This document shows positions 15,679 to 22,703 of a stretch of 52,051 bases of DNA, one piece after another. The translations under genes were made by a program, and so were the position numbers. The stretch spans positions 1 through 52,051 of the forward strand of contig NZ_LOPY01000012.1 of assembly GCF_001469895.1 (NCBI RefSeq). Direction: 5' to 3'. The notes under the pieces were generated by a model that saw nothing but the letters and a program-made list of their open reading frames with translations, was not told the origin of the DNA and ran no database searches. The DNA is from Pseudoalteromonas sp. XI10 (GTDB lineage: Bacteria; Pseudomonadota; Gammaproteobacteria; Enterobacterales; Alteromonadaceae). Every line of letters begins with the position of its first letter. Position 1 is the first letter of the stretch.

Positions 15679-16326
15679 ATGATTATAGTACTAGCACACC
15701 AAAAAGGCGGGGTTGGCAAAACCACCACTGCTTTAAATTTAGTCGAAATAATGAAACCGGACATCATAATTGACCAAGATGCACACGATGGTATTTCGTT
15801 CTTAAATGAATATAGAGAGCCAGGTAATAAACTAAATGTTATTCACGGCCTTGATAAAGCACGCATGATCAAGACACTAAGGCAAAGCGAACAAGGTAAA
15901 ATGATTGTAGTTGACTGCGGCGGCTTCGATTCAGATGTAAACCGTGTAGCCATCGCCTTGGCCGATGTTGTTTTGGTACCAAGCAACGACGACATAAAAG
16001 AGGTTAAAGGGTTAAATCGCTTTAACGATATGCTCGTAGAAATAAGTAATGATTTAGGCGAACAACAAGTTGGCCATGTGTTCTTAACGCGAACGCACCC
16101 TAGCCGTAAACACTTTGAAGACTTCGAAGGCTTTGTGAATGAAATGTCTCATTTAAAAATGCTTTCTACGCGCATACCAACAAGCAAATTTCATAACATC
16201 GCCCATTTTGAAGGTGTGGGCGTAACCGCGCACCGAAAAACCAAATACAGCGATGCTGCAAGAGATATCAAAGCATTAGCAAAAGAAGTAACGCTTTTAT
16301 TAGAGAGTAAGAAAAATGAGCAATAA
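15679..16326 (+). CDS. parA: ParA partition ATPase (type Ib, small)
   Basis: 215 residues. The deviant Walker A KGGVGKTT (about 9-16) opens the protein, followed by IIDQDAHDG (A') and MIVVDCGGF (Walker B region). No N-terminal HTH is present, so it is the short type Ib form, in which the partner protein does the DNA binding. GAGG precedes the ATG. It would pattern on the nucleoid and segregate the element in lysogens. Confidence 0.93.
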   Translation: MIIVLAHQKGGVGKTTTALNLVEIMKPDIIIDQDAHDGISFLNEYREPGNKLNVIHGLDKARMIKTLRQSEQGKMIVVDCGGFDSDVNRVAIALADVVLVPSNDDIKEVKGLNRFNDMLVEISNDLGEQQVGHVFLTRTHPSRKHFEDFEGFVNEMSHLKMLSTRIPTSKFHNIAHFEGVGVTAHRKTKYSDAARDIKALAKEVTLLLESKKNEQ

Positions 16327-16543
16327 ATTTAGTAGAGTCACTGAATCAAACGTTGGTAAAGGTGCAGCGCTGAGTGAGAACAAACAGCCTAGTGAAAAAA
16401 CCACCAAATCAAAAGTATTGAACAAATTACCAGTAAGCTTAGAAGAACGCTTTAATAAGCTAAAAGACGCTGGCAAATATCACGGTAACTTTAGCGCTTT
16501 TATTTATGACTCGATAGCTGAAAAGTTAGAGAAAGAAGAGTAA
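16316..16543 (+). CDS. ParG/omega-like RHH partition partner
   Basis: 75 residues overlapping the parA end by 11 bp. A flexible polar N-terminus (about 1-33) precedes NKLPVSLEERFNKLKDAG...NFSAFIYDSIAEKLEKEE, which fits a ribbon-helix-helix dimer domain like ParG, omega or CopG. Such proteins bind short tandem repeats and stimulate ParA through the N-terminal tail. The 11-bp arrays are the likely targets. Confidence 0.8.
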   Translation: MSNKFSRVTESNVGKGAALSENKQPSEKTTKSKVLNKLPVSLEERFNKLKDAGKYHGNFSAFIYDSIAEKLEKEE

Positions 16544-16553
16544 AGGCAAGATA

Positions 16554-16583
16554 AAGCCGGTGAACTTCGACCCCCACCGGCTT
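16554..16583 (+). terminator. Hairpin after the par operon
   Basis: AAGCCGGTG and CACCGGCTT form a 9-bp stem 11 bp after the partner gene stop. No T-run follows, so termination may be weak or Rho-assisted. Confidence 0.5.
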
Positions 16584-16612
16584 AACACGCAACACCCAAA
16601 GAGGAACTTTAA

Positions 16613-16756
16613 ATGTCACATGAAACACAATATACAGCAATTGAAAAAATGCGTCTAATTGATTTACATACACTGTCACCAGATTTACTGGCTAATTGGC
16701 TTGCAACTAAGCCGCTTTGGTTTCGAGAATCGATTGGCCGTTATTTAATTGAGTAA
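16613..16756 (+). CDS. Small hypothetical protein
   Basis: 47 residues (MSHETQYTAIEKM...RESIGRYLIE), with GAGGAA eight bases before the ATG. Helical and Trp-rich. It overlaps the end of the convergent gene at 16707 by 50 bp; both have good ribosome sites, so one call may be wrong. Function unknown. Confidence 0.55.
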   Translation: MSHETQYTAIEKMRLIDLHTLSPDLLANWLATKPLWFRESIGRYLIE

Positions 16757-16895
16757 CGCTGTCACCTAGCAATATGGCGATCCGCTGTGCTACACAAAGC
16801 AAATGCGGATCGTCCTCTGTTGCTCTAGCCAGAACCACCGCCAATGAGTGCGCTTCATTTATATTTTCGATTGTTTTTGCGCTTGAATTGTCCAT
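16707..16895 (-). CDS. Small hypothetical protein
   Basis: 62 residues with AGGGAT before the ATG. All helical (NEAHSLAVVLARATEDDPHLL). It resembles small phage/plasmid proteins with a central LCxAxRIAxLL helix. It is divergent from the CI-type HTH gene at 17054 and shares its control region. Confidence 0.55.
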   Translation of the reverse strand: MDNSSAKTIENINEAHSLAVVLARATEDDPHLLCVAQRIAILLGDSVTQLNNGQSILETKAA

Positions 16896-16924
16896 AACTT
16901 ATCCCTGAATAACGACTTAATCAC

Positions 16925-16952
16925 CGCTGAAAAAGTACCATAAATTTCAGCG
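16925..16952. promoter_or_regulatory. 8-bp inverted repeat in divergent control region
   Basis: CGCTGAAA and TTTCAGCG separated by 12 bp. With the palindrome at 16962 it fills the interval between divergent genes, so it is a candidate operator. Confidence 0.45.
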
Positions 16953-16961
16953 AATGCAATA

Positions 16962-16984
16962 AAAACTTACAAAATGTAAGTTTT
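16962..16984. promoter_or_regulatory. 23-bp palindrome, operator for the second CI-type protein
   Basis: AAAACTTACA-AAA-TGTAAGTTTT, perfect 10-bp arms, 70 bp upstream of the HTH gene at 17054. Different from the AACAC-N5-GTGTT operators, so likely bound by the 17054 product itself. Confidence 0.6.
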
Positions 16985-17053
16985 GTGATTTTAAGGGAAT
17001 GAAATTACAAAAAAAGTCGGTTACTATATCGGCAATAATAACAAGGTACCCGC

Positions 17054-17488
17054 ATGTTTAAAAAGCAAGATAAACAACTAACTGCACAACAACAGCACGT
17101 TAAAGACGTGTTTCGCCGTGTTTGTTTAGCTTACCAATTAAATAACAATGCTGAATTAGAAAGGCACTTAGGTTTGAGTACTTCTTTTTGCACAGCAAGA
17201 ATAAATCGGGCGTCGTTACCTTATGAAGTTATTGACCAAACATGCCGTGAAACAGGCATAAGCTTTGATCAACTTTTATATGGTACCCCAGTGAAGCAAA
17301 TAGACGGAAACGATCTGCTCGTAATTAAAAACGGCCTAATTAAAAGCTTACTTGAATTGAAAGGTGGCGGTTTTATTAATAAGGCCGACACACCTGATGA
17401 CATAGAGAACCTAGCAAAGATTCAAGCGGCCAGCATAGAACATGAATTAAATTTACACTGGACTAAAAACAAAAAAGACAGCGCTTAG
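17054..17488 (+). CDS. Phage CI-type helix-turn-helix regulator (second)
   Basis: 144 residues. NNAELERHLGLSTSFCTARINRASLPYEVIDQTCRETGISFDQLLYG is the signature of the phage CI-repressor HTH family (PF07022-type), which recognises DNA with an unusual HTH. There is no S24 domain; the C-terminal half is helical. AAGG precedes the ATG. It may control its own divergent promoter and the membrane genes beyond, giving the element two independent repressor systems. Confidence 0.75.
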   Translation: MFKKQDKQLTAQQQHVKDVFRRVCLAYQLNNNAELERHLGLSTSFCTARINRASLPYEVIDQTCRETGISFDQLLYGTPVKQIDGNDLLVIKNGLIKSLLELKGGGFINKADTPDDIENLAKIQAASIEHELNLHWTKNKKDSA

Positions 17489-17499
17489 CTGTCTTTTTT
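17471..17499. terminator. Bidirectional intrinsic terminator
   Basis: AAAAAAGACAGC-gctta-GCTGTCTTTTTT: perfect 12-bp stem with A- and T-runs on either side, between convergent genes whose ends overlap at 17485-17488. It serves both directions. Confidence 0.9.
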
Positions 17500-17877
17500 G
17501 TCTTGGTTAAACTTAGCGTAAATAACGCGGCTACCATTCTTTTCTTCAATTTGCCGCATTAGCTCACCTAAGCTCAATTCAGGTTCAGGCTCTTTTGAGC
17601 TTAAATCTATATCAGCTAACTCAAAATCATAACGACGCATCGTTGTTGTTTTGCCAATCATTAATTCAAGATCAGTTTTAATTTTTTCAGCTTTGGCATG
17701 TAACTCAAAAGCGCGGGTTGGGTTAGTTTCATTTTTGAAATCAATAGACAAACGAGCATACTGCTCAGATAAGTTACGTACTTGCTTATCAAAGTAACGG
17801 TTTTTCATTGTAAAAACCGTGCTAAGAATAAGCAGGAACGCTGCAGCTGCAATAGCAATGATAAAAATTGTTGTCAT
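17485..17877 (-). CDS. Membrane-anchored coiled-coil protein
   Basis: 130 residues from the ATG at 17877. N-terminal membrane helix (about 3-23, IFIIAIAAAAFLLILSTVF), then a coiled coil (about 25-75) and an acidic region. Its start overlaps the stop of the polytopic gene before it (ATGA). No family recognised. The pair may be a lysogen-expressed surface or exclusion function, which is a guess from position. Confidence 0.6.
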   Translation of the reverse strand: MTTIFIIAIAAAAFLLILSTVFTMKNRYFDKQVRNLSEQYARLSIDFKNETNPTRAFELHAKAEKIKTDLELMIGKTTTMRRYDFELADIDLSSKEPEPELSLGELMRQIEEKNGSRVIYAKFNQDKKDS

Positions 17878-18458
17878 TCTCGCCCCCTTGGCAAACTCAA
17901 GCCAATTATACACCCGAATCGTGTACGAAGAACATTAGGAAAAAGCATGGCTATTGCCAACAATGAACTTGCGCATAACACAATGAAACTATAGATATAA
18001 TGCAAAAATATATATGTTTCTTGCACATCAAGTACAACCACCTTAAACCACAGTAAAAAATGCGCGGTGGCCACCAATCCCGTTAATTTGATGACAGCAA
18101 AAAACAACGGGCCAAACTTAAAACTTAACTGTTTATGCAACCAGTAAACGACATACATGCTGAGTATATTAACGGCAAATAATGCAAGGTAAACATTTTG
18201 CGCCGAATGCCAATTACCTGTCTCGGCAATATACACTAATACACGTTCCATCAATAACGATGTAAGCAAGTACTTTACACACACTACCGCTATCGATAGA
18301 AAGTCGGTAAATAACTCTCTATTGAAGTGGGCTCTATATATAGAGAACACTAGCGCAATAAAGTACGCCAGAGCGATCAAGCTTTGCCAAGAAAACACTT
18401 CATGTGTAGACCTAACAACAAGAAATTCATTATATAATTCAGCGAGGTAATCAAACAT
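17874..18458 (-). CDS. Polytopic membrane protein
   Basis: 194 residues from the ATG at 18458 with AAGGAG at good spacing. About six membrane helices fill the chain (for example LIALAYFIALVFSIY, VYLALFAVNILSMYVVYWL, TYIFLHYIYSFIVLCASSLLAIAML). No recognised family. It is separated from the upstream peptide gene by a terminator. Confidence 0.65.
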   Translation of the reverse strand: MFDYLAELYNEFLVVRSTHEVFSWQSLIALAYFIALVFSIYRAHFNRELFTDFLSIAVVCVKYLLTSLLMERVLVYIAETGNWHSAQNVYLALFAVNILSMYVVYWLHKQLSFKFGPLFFAVIKLTGLVATAHFLLWFKVVVLDVQETYIFLHYIYSFIVLCASSLLAIAMLFPNVLRTRFGCIIGLSLPRGRE

Positions 18459-18501
18459 GCTCACTCCTTTGATAGAGTGGCTAGAATATCTCTTTGGGCA
18501 C

Positions 18502-18526
18502 AAAAAAACCAGCTATAAAGCTGGCT
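18502..18526 (-). terminator. Terminator after the small exported peptide gene
   Basis: On the minus strand: CCAGCT/AGCTGG hairpin with a 4-base loop, then seven T. It follows the 58-residue gene and precedes the polytopic membrane gene. Confidence 0.8.
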
Positions 18527-18544
18527 TTCACTGACGAATCAATT

Positions 18545-18721
18545 TTAGTTTTCTTTTTTCTTTGGGGGCATGATCACAATGCCGCCAGAACCTTGTAAGG
18601 TTTCTTTTTTAGGTGGCATAATCACGATACCGCCAGAACCTTGAAGTTTGCGCGTATCAATATTTGCCACTGGTAATGCGCCAGTTGAAAGAGTGCTTAG
18701 TAAAAGTGCTGATAATGTCAT
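18545..18721 (-). CDS. Small exported peptide with tandem 15-residue repeat
   Basis: 58 residues read from the minus strand, ATG at 18721 with AAGGA upstream. The first 19 (MTLSALLLSTLSTGALPVA) look like a short signal peptide. The rest contains LQGSGGIVIMPPKKE twice, almost identical, then a basic end. It sits alone between its own start region and a strong terminator, divergent from the resolvase, which supports expression. I know no family with this repeat; toxin, bacteriocin-like, pheromone or envelope roles are all open. Confidence 0.6.
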   Translation of the reverse strand: MTLSALLLSTLSTGALPVANIDTRKLQGSGGIVIMPPKKETLQGSGGIVIMPPKKKEN

Positions 18722-18796
18722 GTATATATTTCCTTAATAGTAGTTAACCCCCTTCTTTAGCAATTTACTTGCCATCTTTAATTTGACACTGAATAC

Positions 18797-18884
18797 ACTT
18801 TAGGGTTTACCCTAGAGTTTATTAAATTCGCTTTGATATCAGCCCACTATGTAAACTCTAGCGATACTAAAACAACCCTAAAGT
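18797..18884. promoter_or_regulatory. Nested inverted repeats, res-like site
   Basis: Outer arms ACTTTAGGGTT (18797-18807) and AACCCTAAAGT (18874-18884); inner arms CTAGAGTTTA (18812-18821) and TAAACTCTAG (18852-18861). The symmetric 88 bp end 13 bp before the resolvase start. This is where res sites that also autoregulate the gene are found. Confidence 0.6.
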
Positions 18885-18897
18885 TGAAAGGCACGGA

Positions 18898-19608
18898 TTG
18901 GCAAAGAATTACGCATACATACGCATTAGCGATGGCCATAAACAGGACTCGAAAGGCCAGCGCGATAAAATCACCCGTTACGCTGAGCAACACGGGCTAT
19001 TTATATACAAATGGTATGAATACACACTGAGCGGTTCACAAACCGACAAAGCCCAGCGCGGCCTTGTTGATTTAATCGAGCGTCTTGCGCCAGGTGATCG
19101 CGTATTAGTTAATGACATTGAACGACTAGGCCGAGATTCAATCAGCGATATAATGGAAGTGACCACCCGGATTATAAATGCCGGGGCAGAGCTGCATTTT
19201 TGCTTAACTGGTGACACCCTCACACCCAGCCATAAAAACGACATTGGCCAATTCTTTATACAAATAGGGCAAGCTTTTGCCGCTCAAGACTTCAGCAAAC
19301 AACGCAGCCGAAAAGCAAAAGCAGCAGCTAAGCGCCGCCAAGAACAGGGCTTACCTGCAGGACGGGCTAAAGGCGCGATTATTAAAAGCAAACTTGATAC
19401 AAACGAAAACCAAATACTTTTTTGGTTAAGCCAAGATGTATTTAAAAGTGAAATTGCGAGGCGCTTAGGTGTAAGCAGCACCGCATTAATAAAATGGCTC
19501 GATCGCCGTGATGAACTAATATGCCAAGCCCGCGAACGGGGATTGTACGAAAACGGATTAAGTATTAGTGAAATAAAAGAGAGATTAAAAGCCAAATATA
19601 GTGACTAG
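18898..19608 (+). CDS. Serine recombinase (resolvase/invertase family)
   Basis: 236 residues. TTG start, chosen because the catalytic-domain strand begins at once: YAYIRISD with nucleophile Ser at about residue 11; AAAGG precedes it. The catalytic domain has LVNDIERLGRDS, IMEVTTRIINAGAELHFC and the E helix. The C-terminal DNA-binding part has HTH SEIARRLGVSSTALIKWL plus a second HTH-like SISEIKERLKAKY. It likely resolves multimers at the adjacent nested repeats, supporting plasmid stability. Confidence 0.88.
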   Translation: MAKNYAYIRISDGHKQDSKGQRDKITRYAEQHGLFIYKWYEYTLSGSQTDKAQRGLVDLIERLAPGDRVLVNDIERLGRDSISDIMEVTTRIINAGAELHFCLTGDTLTPSHKNDIGQFFIQIGQAFAAQDFSKQRSRKAKAAAKRRQEQGLPAGRAKGAIIKSKLDTNENQILFWLSQDVFKSEIARRLGVSSTALIKWLDRRDELICQARERGLYENGLSISEIKERLKAKYSD

Positions 19609-19946
19609 CTTTTAATCTCAGATAAATCTAAATATGGCATAAGCTTTAAATCAGCAAGTTGCTTAGCTTCACCATGTTTAATTTTCTTACAGCAAGTCCA
19701 TATATATACATTATCTTTTTTAAGCCTTTTACCATATGCCGTAACAACCAGTTTGGCCCCTCTGGTTAATCGTGGGGTGCGAGCTGCTACAGCGAGCAGG
19801 ATCGATTCATCACTCGTATCAGACGGCAATTTACATAGGTACCGCTCATGCCATTCATGGTCTGGATATTCACCAATGACTACTACACCAAATTGCACGC
19901 CGCGCCTAATGTTTGATGCATCTACTAATGGCCCTTCTGTACTCAT
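19605..19946 (-). CDS. Hypothetical protein next to DGQHR gene
   Basis: 113 residues, ATG start without a strong ribosome site. Mixed alpha/beta, including RRGVQFGVVVIGEYPDHEWHE and KLVVTAYGKRLKKDNVYIWTCCKKI. It lies 18 bp downstream of the DGQHR gene on the same strand, so probably co-expressed. No family recognised. Confidence 0.55.
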   Translation of the reverse strand: MSTEGPLVDASNIRRGVQFGVVVIGEYPDHEWHERYLCKLPSDTSDESILLAVAARTPRLTRGAKLVVTAYGKRLKKDNVYIWTCCKKIKHGEAKQLADLKLMPYLDLSEIKS

Positions 19947-19964
19947 AATATATTCAAGACCATT

Positions 19965-21155
19965 TCAAGCAGCTGCTTTTGTTTGCTGTCTTTTGTATGT
20001 TGGATGGCATGAAACTATTGAATAAATATATTCAGCTGTTGCACTTACCGTTTTAGAATTTTTAACTAATTTACCATCAAAAACACAAACGCCTTGCCAA
20101 CAATCCGCCGCACGGGAATAGTCCAGTTTTTGATTGAATACTTTAAAAATTGAATCGAAACTCACATTGTCGGATTTAATTTTCTTTAATGATTGGGCAT
20201 AGCCAGCTATAAACACAGCATGAGGCGCAATTGTTTGCTCTCTTAAATTTTGCGCGGTTTTAATATAAAAATCCTGCCATACACTAAGGCTTGTAAACAC
20301 TTTCCACATTTCATCAAGATTTGAAATATCATCTTCACTAATATCATCATCGATTTTGCAATTAAGCATATCAAGTGATGCATCTACTAAATGTTTATAT
20401 GCAAAACGTTTTGGGTTTTTGCCAGAACAACTCGACTTATCAAACTCTAAATCACTTAATTTAAAATACCTCCTAATGGTTGAATTGATAACAGCGCCGG
20501 TTCTTTCTTTCTTTCTATATAGTGAATTCAAATTTGCATTAGGCTTAACCATATTGCTATTGATTATACTGAACTGGTGCTGCCTATCTTCCAAGCCGCT
20601 ATCAAGGCGAACCATAATAGCTACAGTGTCATATTGAAACATATCATCAATAACCATCCCCATGGCACCAAGAGCACTTTTTAGCCCTTGTATTCCTGTT
20701 GCACGGTGCTGGCCATCTATAAACCACCACCGCGATGTTTCAGGAACAGACAGAAAAACAGCATCACCGAAACTGTTTTCTAAATCCTCATTCTTTATGT
20801 GGCTAGTAGTGAAATCTGCATCGTCATAGATCACCGAACCAACAATATCTTTGCTTGGGGTGAAGTCCTCAATAGTTGCAGTCAAAGAGGGGATCACATA
20901 ATTAGTGCTGTTGTTTAAAATATAACTTGTAACCCCTTTTGCTCTTTTTCCGTTAACAGGTCGCTGGCTTCGAGTAAATGCAGAGCCAATATCAGCTTCA
21001 AACAGTTCAGCCAAAACAGCAAGAGGCATCATGATTGTATAAACACTGTGCTTGCCTTGCTTTCCATGGACTGCAGCAAACGCCCTCTTTTTAGGAAGCT
21101 CTAAGCTAAACTTGGCAATTTCATTTACTCGTTCTTGATATGAATTTTTACTCAT
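19965..21155 (-). CDS. DGQHR-domain (DndB-like) protein
   Basis: 396 residues. The signature DGQHR is at about 147-151 (WWFIDGQHRATGI). Flanking conserved parts include SQRPVNGKRAKGVTSYILN (64-82), VIPSLT (88-93) and SIINSNMVKPNANLNSLYRK. The DGQHR domain defines DndB, the transcription/modification regulator of phosphorothioation systems, and DpdB of deazaguanine systems, where it may act as an ATPase. No dnd or dpd partner genes are present, so this is an orphan. A role with the nearby methylase or against host defence is inferred. Confidence 0.85.
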   Translation of the reverse strand: MSKNSYQERVNEIAKFSLELPKKRAFAAVHGKQGKHSVYTIMMPLAVLAELFEADIGSAFTRSQRPVNGKRAKGVTSYILNNSTNYVIPSLTATIEDFTPSKDIVGSVIYDDADFTTSHIKNEDLENSFGDAVFLSVPETSRWWFIDGQHRATGIQGLKSALGAMGMVIDDMFQYDTVAIMVRLDSGLEDRQHQFSIINSNMVKPNANLNSLYRKKERTGAVINSTIRRYFKLSDLEFDKSSCSGKNPKRFAYKHLVDASLDMLNCKIDDDISEDDISNLDEMWKVFTSLSVWQDFYIKTAQNLREQTIAPHAVFIAGYAQSLKKIKSDNVSFDSIFKVFNQKLDYSRAADCWQGVCVFDGKLVKNSKTVSATAEYIYSIVSCHPTYKRQQTKAAA

Positions 21156-21166
21156 TTTAACACCCG

Positions 21167-21391
21167 CTATTCTTCATCTATAAAACTGTTTGTTTTTTGA
21201 GTTACTACTAATTTAATTTGCGTGTTAGTGCCATTTAAATTTAAAGTGCCTAACCACGCTTGGTTTGTCGGATACTCTGGATCGGTATCATTAACCAAGC
21301 CTTTTAATATTTCTGAAAATAACGGCGATTCATTAGCAATCATTTGCATAACTTGATCACCATCATATTCAGGATTGTCAAAACGATTCAT
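21167..21391 (-). CDS. Small acidic hypothetical protein
   Basis: 74 residues with TTTGGAG before the ATG, 11 bp upstream of the DGQHR gene. Acidic N-terminal half (NPEYDGDQVMQMIANES), beta-like C-terminal half (TLNLNGTNTQIKLVVTQK). Function unknown; operon partner of the DGQHR gene. Confidence 0.6.
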   Translation of the reverse strand: MNRFDNPEYDGDQVMQMIANESPLFSEILKGLVNDTDPEYPTNQAWLGTLNLNGTNTQIKLVVTQKTNSFIDEE

Positions 21392-21439
21392 ATAAACTCC
21401 AAAGGTCTTATTGGCACAGCTCCACGCTGTGCCCTTTTA

Positions 21440-21769
21440 TTAAGCTGCGTTAATCTCTAGGTAATAAAGATAGTCATCCCACACTTCATAAAAACAGTCT
21501 TCAACATAACCATATAAATCACCTAGTTCACTTCTACATTGCTTAGGTGCATCCTTACCAAGCTCACCATTAATAAGCATTAGCTCTATTTTTTTATGAA
21601 CCTTTGCTTGTTTACTTACTAAAGAGTCATGCTTTTTCTGCAAGGTTTTGGTTGGCTTTTCTAAAGCTTCAGCTGTTTCAATTTTTTTATACGCATCATT
21701 AATCTGATCACAGATATCACGTTCAGCAGCCCAAAGTTTTGCGAATTTGATTTTTGTAGAAGTTTTCAT
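21440..21769 (-). CDS. Coiled-coil hypothetical protein
   Basis: 109 residues, AAGGATT before the ATG. Residues 10-70 form a helical coiled coil; the end is acidic and aromatic (YGYVEDCFYEVWDDYLYYLE). Leftmost-starting gene of the DGQHR operon; its promoter region holds three operator-like repeats. Confidence 0.6.
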   Translation of the reverse strand: MKTSTKIKFAKLWAAERDICDQINDAYKKIETAEALEKPTKTLQKKHDSLVSKQAKVHKKIELMLINGELGKDAPKQCRSELGDLYGYVEDCFYEVWDDYLYYLEINAA

Positions 21770-21783
21770 GTTAATCCTTGTTG

Positions 21784-21866
21784 TTTAATCATCTTTGACT
21801 TAAGACAACTACAGTTTAATCATTTTTGATTTAATGTAAAGCTATTTTTAATCTTTTTTGATTAAA
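21784..21866. promoter_or_regulatory. Three 20-bp dyad operators between divergent genes
   Basis: Near-palindromes at 21784-21803, 21815-21834 and 21847-21866, spaced 31-32 bp (three helical turns). Best copies TTTAATCATTTTTGATTTAA and TTTAATCTTTTTTGATTAAA; consensus TTTAATCW-N4-WGATTWAA. They occupy the control region of the DGQHR operon and the plus-strand gene at 21898, its likely regulator. Confidence 0.75.
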
Positions 21867-21897
21867 AATTATTTCCATATATAATGGCTAAAAACTT

Positions 21898-22185
21898 ATG
21901 ATGCAGAAAATGGCGATGCCTAAGAAAATAGAAAACGACAGAACCTATATTGAAGCGGGGTTAAATGCGCTTATTAGAATGAAACAGCCGGGCGAAAGCC
22001 ACAGAGATGTTTTTACAAAAGTGATGGGCCGAGAACCTGAATCACAAAGTGAACTCAACACGTTTTCGAACAGGCTTAAAATTTATAGGGGAAACCCTGG
22101 GTTAGATTTTATTGGCAAGTTTGCTAGCGCCTACCCAGAATTGAGAAATATGACGGTTGGGCAGCTTTTAGGTATTGATGAATAA
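21898..22185 (+). CDS. Putative HTH regulator of the DGQHR operon
   Basis: 95 residues; Met5 (21910) is an alternative start. The fold looks helical: YIEAGLNALIRMKQPGESHRDVFTKVMG, SELNTFSNRLKIYRGNPGLDFIGKFASAYPELRNMTVGQLLG. The last part resembles the end of XRE-type repressors. Divergent from the DGQHR operon, it fits an autoregulator binding the three dyads, but no HTH is certain. Confidence 0.55.
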   Translation: MMQKMAMPKKIENDRTYIEAGLNALIRMKQPGESHRDVFTKVMGREPESQSELNTFSNRLKIYRGNPGLDFIGKFASAYPELRNMTVGQLLGIDE

Positions 22186-22187
22186 AT

Positions 22188-22460
22188 TTAAGAGCCCTTA
22201 TCAAGTTCTCTCATTTGAACATCAAATCTGGTTACGCCATGCTTATTTAACAGCGCGGCAAGCTGATCAAGTCGCCAAGTGCGCAGTTCGTCAACACGGC
22301 CATGACGAACTGTAAACGCTGTTTGCGTATCAGCAATGATGGCGATAACATGAAACTTATTGCGTTGGCCGCTTTGATTGGCAATCACTTTATTGATTGC
22401 TCGCGTTTTCAGTAAGCGTAAAAACTCACCTTCTTTTACTCTGTTAAATTCAACTGCCAT
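22188..22460 (-). CDS. ParC-like partition-associated small protein
   Basis: 90 residues: VKEGEFLRLLKTRAINKVIANQ, FTVRHGRVDELRTWRLDQLAALLNKHGVTRFDVQMREL. This strand-helix order and the R-x-WRLDxLAxLLxxxG block resemble the plasmid ParC-family/KorC-linked small proteins found near partition and mobilisation genes. The role is not established. It lies downstream of the methylase and the 77-residue gene. Confidence 0.55.
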   Translation of the reverse strand: MAVEFNRVKEGEFLRLLKTRAINKVIANQSGQRNKFHVIAIIADTQTAFTVRHGRVDELRTWRLDQLAALLNKHGVTRFDVQMRELDKGS

Positions 22461-22469
22461 TATATTTTG

Positions 22470-22703
22470 TCATTTTGTAGTGTTTATTTTGTCATTTTGT
22501 TGGTAAACGCCGAGTAAATCAAATATAAGATACTCATTAGGTGGATCGTGGCGGCCAATCACATGCCACTGCCCTTCTTTATATATTTGATACGTTGTGT
22601 CGAACTCGCCGCGATGTATCGATGGTAAAGCAAAAACACGGTACCGCTCTCTTACGCATGCCAGGTATTCTAAAAAGTCACCGCTATTGGTTAACACGGT
22701 CAT
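22470..22703 (-). CDS. Small hypothetical protein
   Basis: 77 residues, start overlapping the methylase stop by 4 bp. Contains SIHRGEFDTTYQIYKEGQWHVIGRHDPP, a beta-rich middle. Its 3' end lies in a 16-bp direct repeat (TATTTTGTCATTTTGT at 22463 and 22485). Function unknown. Confidence 0.55.
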   Translation of the reverse strand: MTVLTNSGDFLEYLACVRERYRVFALPSIHRGEFDTTYQIYKEGQWHVIGRHDPPNEYLIFDLLGVYQQNDKINTTK

